Origin: Liquidambar formosana
Taxonomy: Eukaryota > Streptophyta > Magnoliopsida > Saxifragales > Altingiaceae
Assembly: GCA_039720395.1 (NCBI GenBank)
Contig: CM077822.1
Span: 26,055,578-26,119,577, forward strand
Direction: 5' to 3'
DNA: 64,000 bases
Shown: positions 60,301 through 64,000 of the stretch, piece after piece
Numbering within the stretch: position 1 is the stretch's first letter
Layout of the letters: each line of letters starts with the position of its first letter
The notes under the pieces: model-generated
The model's input: only the letters and a program-made list of their open reading frames with translations
Told to the model about the DNA's origin: nothing
Databases searched by the model: none
Translations under genes and position numbers: made by a program

Positions 60301-61281
60301 TAAGAACATTGACTTGAATCAAGTTATGTAAAGGTGCATTCCTAGGTCTTCACTGCCCATGAATCTACTACCTTAAATGATTTTCCCTCATTTTCTCTTC
60401 AATTGGTACCGCTCTTACCTTCTCACAAATGCATTCGTTTTTTATTTTATCTTTCCTAATATTACACTTATCCATCTAAACTTCATCTCCATTACAATCA
60501 TTTTCTACGCATGTTGTTTCTTAAGTGCTCAACATTGAGTATGATAAAGTATGCCAGTCTTACAACCGTCTTGTAAAATTTTCCTACTAACTTGATAGGT
60601 AATTCTATTGTCACTTAGCACTCTAGATGCATTTCTCCACTTCATCCACCCTGCTCTAATTCTATGGGAATGTCTTTCCTGATCTCCTCAACTTTATGAA
60701 TAGTTGATCCAAGATATCGAAAACAGTCACTTTTAGGTATCAATTGGCCAAAATTAGCACAATTCGTTTATTTATTCTGCACGTAAGAGAGTAAACTTAA
60801 ATGAATCTCCCAAAAAAAAAGAAAAAAAAAAAGAAAAGAAAAAGTGAATGGGGATTCTGACAATACGGTCTTTTAATCATCATTTATTATTCAAGAAAAA
60901 TATACAAAATACCCACCAAAAAAAAAAGGTTATGTAAAAGGTTTGTTCAAATACGAGTTAAAGAATTATTAAACTTACTAGTTATCATCCCAGCCCACCA
61001 CCAAGGTTGGTACAAGTATGAATAGCCTCCCGAACCTGATCATGAAGGAGCCACAGATCATTGTATCAACCAAAAAAGATCATTTTAAACTGACCAAATC
61101 GTGAAATATCTTCCTATCATTTCCAGTAATAATAAGAGACAAAGAGAATCAAACCTGCTCTGATTCCAGTATCCCTTGCTTTGTTTAGACCTTTCTTCTT
61201 AACAATAAAGCTTGACCCGATAAAAATGCTGGAAGAAAGGGCCAACACAAGTCCATGAACATTATCAGTTGATATCTGCAT
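51513..61281 (-). CDS. NIPA: Magnesium transporter, NIPA family (eight coding exons read)
   Basis: The encoded multi-pass membrane protein should carry Mg2+ at the endosomal or plasma membrane. Coding exons, in order on the minus strand, are 61275-61155, 61035-60979, 55717-55627, 55512-55352, 54410-54283, 54192-54055, 53532-53440 and 51683-51513. All use GT/AG borders and phases agree, giving 319 residues, close to the family length. Family stretches seen are [125 protein letters not shown] and [20 protein letters not shown]. The start is uncertain: ATG at 61279-61281 would add Met-Gln if the acceptor there is not used; otherwise a short first exon lies upstream. The intron at 55718-60978 is large and holds LINE debris. 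No frame damage is seen. Confidence 0.93.
55922..56678. mobile_element. Possible terminal-inverted-repeat element in a NIPA intron
   Basis: The left end has GTTTTAAAAGGAGTGGACAC, then AAGGCGGGG. The right end has TTGCCTCGGGTCGAGTTTTT followed by TAAAAC. Both ends are inverted-like, the GAGGC/GCCTC words recur, and a similar sequence occurs at 17720-18020. A (TA)n tract is at 56018-56040. The class is unknown. Confidence 0.4.
57295..57460. repeat. Compound (TA)n/(TATG)n microsatellite in a NIPA intron
   Basis: Runs of AT, then GTAT repeated about eight times (57330-57366), then AT again. It creates the Tyr/Ile-rich minus-strand frame at 57292-57474, which is not a gene. Confidence 0.9.
57640..59830 (-). 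mobile_element. Degenerate L1-type LINE (reverse transcriptase, zf-RVT, RNase H)
   Basis: In minus-strand order, a broken frame at 59225-59602 reads [20 protein letters not shown] followed by [12 protein letters not shown], matching the FRPISLV-YK-I-K-L core of plant LINE reverse transcriptase. The frame 58756-59073 has [20 protein letters not shown] and [14 protein letters not shown], typical of the later part. At 58250-58560 [14 protein letters not shown] and [13 protein letters not shown] pieces match the zf-RVT region. At 57760-57990 [10 protein letters not shown] and [14 protein letters not shown], then HLIVEGD, match the plant LINE RNase H domain. Many stops break it. It lies in the same orientation as the NIPA gene, inside its largest intron. 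Confidence 0.8.
60155..60740 (-). mobile_element. 3' fragment of an RTE-type LINE
   Basis: Minus-strand translation gives [19 protein letters not shown], then a [19 protein letters not shown] piece, [20 protein letters not shown] and [10 protein letters not shown], and ends with [12 protein letters not shown] and a stop. These match the C-terminal signature of plant RTE LINEs (FRYLGSIIQ...[28 protein letters not shown]). Internal stops show it is dead. The plus-strand frame at 60047-60232 overlaps it and is accidental. Confidence 0.75.
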
Positions 61282-61319
61282 TAGAGATAGAAAGAAAAAA
61301 AAGGGAAAAAAAAAAAAAT

Positions 61320-61401
61320 CCCCAAGTTCTCCAACTCAAGTCCCTACATCCAATACAAAATACACAATCAGAAACAAATTAAAAAATTAAAAAATTAAAA
61401 A

Positions 61402-61452
<51 letters not shown>

Positions 61453-61880
61453 TGAAACAAGAAATACCCAGTTGGTTCTCTGCAAATATCTGGCTAAAAA
61501 GCCTCCTCCCTCATTTTAAGAATTGGTTTATATGACACTGATGTAAACATGGGCTTGAGGATAAAACAGTGATAGGATTTAAAGAGAGAGAGAGAGAGAG
61601 AAAATTCAAGTTAAGCAGAGCCAAGTTCTCTCCAATCCCAATTCCTACATCCAATCCACACATCAAAATTCCAACAAAGAGGGGAAAAAAAAATACACAC
61701 ATAAATTTATACATATATAGCAAGAGATGAATAAAAAAAAATACCCCTCTTGGCTCCCCTGCAAATGGGAAACTGGGGAAAACCCACGTCTATCGATTCA
61801 AGAATTGCTTGAGGAGAGAGAATGAATGAACGAAGAATTAACCTCTTGGCTCTGCTTAATGGTGATGGTTTGGCATCAAT
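61320..61880. repeat. Tandemly duplicated segment in the NIPA leader/first-intron region
   Basis: Two diverged direct copies, about 61323-61600 and 61608-61880, share in the same order AAGTTCT-CCAA-TC, CCTACATCCAATMC, an A-rich tract, AAATACCC followed by TTGG-TC-C-TGCAAAT, and AAGAATTG. The first also holds a (TA)n tract (61411-61450) and a GA run (61580-61603). The minus strand upstream (about 61880-61945) is a GA-rich leader, the likely start of the transcript. Confidence 0.65.
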
Positions 61881-62076
61881 GGGCAAGAAGAAGAAGAAGA
61901 AGCTGTCTCTCTCTGTCTCTCTCTCTCCCTCTCCTCTCTGCGTGAGCCAATGTTTGAGGAGAGGAAGAGAATGCCAAACGAAATGTCCGTTACATATGCT
62001 GATATGCGTTATGCAAACGCTTGCAGAAGTCTTAAATTCCGAATCCCGCGCTCACCGGAAGCTTACATGGCACTGC

Positions 62077-62082
62077 CACGTG
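62077..62082. promoter_or_regulatory. G-box (CACGTG) upstream of the NIPA gene
   Basis: GCCACGTGCC lies about 130-200 bases before the GA-rich leader on the minus strand. G-boxes bind bZIP and bHLH factors. A function here is inferred from position only. Confidence 0.35.
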
Positions 62083-64000
62083 CCCACTCCTCTTTAATTG
62101 CCTCTTTTTTTTTTTTTTTTTTTTTCCCATACAAACGGTACAATCCCGCCGGCATGAAACATAAATACGATTAAAAATTAAAATGGAGTTAAACCTATAT
62201 TTAAGTGGATTTTTTTAATTATTTACAATTTTTTGTTTCATTTTTATAGAATGTTTTATGGAAAATAACCAAAAAATTTACTTAAATGACATATTTTGTA
62301 AAAACGTTATTTTACGAAATTTCTTAGAATGATATTTTTTAATAGATTACGTGATTAGTTTTTATCGAAATCTTTTATATTTTTCATAAATTCTTAAAAA
62401 TTGTAAACTTAGTAGAAGCTTAGAGTACTTTATAAGGTAGCAACAACTTTGCCCCTTTATCTTTTTTTTTTTTTTTTGATTTAATAAACGGGTATCCCAA
62501 GTGTTAGTTGGACCCAAATTAATCCCCATTATGCAAAAATCATCCATAAATCCATGTATCCAATAATAAGAAAACGGAGACTCAAACTCTATAATTCTTG
62601 ATTCACAATCCTTTCTCATTTGCAATACCTTTGTAGGTTGGGGTCAATCATACTTTGCCCCTTTACGTTTGCCCGAAATCATTTTTCTTTCCTCTAAGTT
62701 ATTCATTTATTTATTCTAACAAAACTTCTGCAGAACCACGTCCTTATTAGGGTTGGACATGCCACTAAACCTAATAGTCATTCATCCGCCTATTTACTAT
62801 TTCTAAAATGTAATAACCGCTCCAACAAAAAAATAATAATAATAAATAGAGTGTAATTAATCACTCATATCTCCCTCTAATATAACAGCCCAGCAAAATT
62901 CCCACTGAACAGTCATATATTAACCCTCTAATATAATAGCCCATCAAAGTTTCTACCTAAAGGTCATATATTATAGTGACCCATTTCTCTCCCTTCCCTC
63001 CCCGTCAATATTTAAGAAATATCGTCTCCCTTTAAGTTAAATAATTAATTTCCATTAAAAATCTCCCTCCAAAGCAAATTATTAATTCTCATTAATTCAC
63101 TCTTTCTCTAAATGTTTTATTTTAATTCTTTTACCCAAATGATGTGGTCCCACAAGGTAAACATAAACGGATCTGGATTTGGTGATGGTTTCAAAAAAAA
63201 AAAAAAAAAAAAAAAAAACACATCACCATGCTAGTTTTAAAAGATTACGACGCGTTGCGTCGGCACAAGAAAATCAATGGACGATTAGAATGAAAAGGTA
63301 ATGATTTCCTTGCGCTGCCGTATCACGATCCTCTTATACTAGTGATGTTAATTTTTAATTTTTATTTTTTAATAATAATAATCATTACCAAATCTAGATC
63401 CGAGTTAAACTAGCATTTTCTTTCTCTAAAATAACTTTGCTCATAGGTTAGGCTCCCTATCCATCCTATAAAAGCGATGCAAGAACTCCTTATAAAGTGA
63501 AGGTAGAATGCTTTGCTCTTAGGACGGTTTAATTATGGCAAGCCAGGAAGGGATTAAGACGACTTCCAATTGAAGTTAATCAATGTGATATGTGAAACTA
63601 TTTGACATTATTGAAGCATTGCTAACCTTTGTCAATATATTTGGGACCTCTAGCTTTGACCAGGCATGTATTTAGGCAAGCTAACAAGGTTGTTGATTGC
63701 ATTGTAAATTTGGGTGGTCAATTAATCAAGAAGATTAAAGTAATATTCCTTTTATACCATGTAAATGTTATTTTATTTCTTAATAACTATCTATTTCTTT
63801 CCAAAAAAAAAAAAAAGAAAGAAAAAAAGCCTAATGGTAGACATATATGCATTATGCCTGCGGCATATTCCCTTGTCCAGATCCATCCCAAATATACGGA
63901 CCTAATAAAAATCAACCCACACGTGCCTTACAAATTACACAAAAGAAGGGAGAGAGAGAGGGGGGGGGGGGGGGGGGGGGGGGTGTTGGTGAACATCGGT
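62083..64000. other. Upstream intergenic region, no gene seen
   Basis: AT-rich with long T or A runs (62104-62125, 62463-62478, 63193-63219). About 62264-62447 matches the right arm of the foldback element at 24977-25370. A small perfect hairpin CGACGC-GTT-GCGTCG is at 63248-63262. A 24-base G run is at 63960-63983 after a GA run. Minus-strand frame 62362-62625 shows no known motif. Confidence 0.6.

Noticed and set aside
63248..63262. Small CGACGC/GCGTCG hairpin as a terminator
   Set aside because: It stands alone in intergenic DNA with no gene ending there, and hairpin terminators are not expected in a plant nuclear genome.

Overview
This window looks like repeat-rich nuclear DNA of a flowering plant, most likely a eudicot. 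It contains a CC-NBS-LRR resistance gene, a plant NIPA-type magnesium transporter with GT-AG introns, and many LTR-retrotransposon derivatives of plant type. The species cannot be told from the sequence. Only two genes look intact. Most other long reading frames are chance openings or transposon remnants.

Region by region: 1-1855 is a minisatellite of short hairpins whose arms change together. 1993-10283 is a mosaic of four copies (A-D) of one LTR family (TGTCACACCCC...GGGGTTCACA) in alternating orientation. 10284-15894 holds an Angela-like Copia LTR with its primer-binding site on the minus strand; its internal part is interrupted by a Tekay-like solo LTR. 15895-18786 carries a gene-like scrap and a MITE candidate. 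18787-22566 (minus) is a single-exon CNL gene. 22567-30013 is AT-rich and holds a duplicated 0.56-kb segment, a foldback element and a hAT-type MITE with an 8-bp target duplication. 30014-33137 is a clean solo LTR (copy E, 5-bp target duplication AAGCC) that itself carries a 607-bp insertion. 33138-37638 is a decayed gag/Transposase_28-like coding region split by a 2.06-kb solo LTR. 37639-46895 is another LTR (copies F/G) split by a 5.1-kb Ogre-like solo LTR holding a 161-bp tandem array. It is followed by a broken Ogre-like 3' LTR with its polypurine tract. 47273-48406 is a further LTR-like unit. 48471-50491 is three concentric inverted-repeat elements; the innermost seems to hold a captured fragment of a RING/zinc-ribbon E3 ligase gene.

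51513-61281 (minus) is the NIPA gene. Eight coding exons could be read with consistent splice phases. Its 5.3-kb intron contains remnants of an L1-type LINE with RNase H and of an RTE-type LINE. The leader region next to the start is tandemly duplicated. The remaining sequence to 64000 is AT-rich intergenic DNA ending in a 24-base G run.

The two genes are functionally unrelated: one is a predicted intracellular immune receptor and the other a predicted endomembrane/plasma-membrane Mg2+ carrier. The most unusual signals are structural: the covarying hairpin array at 1-1855, a 74-bp quasi-palindrome kept upstream of the TATA box in at least four LTR copies, and the concentric inverted repeats at 48471-50491.
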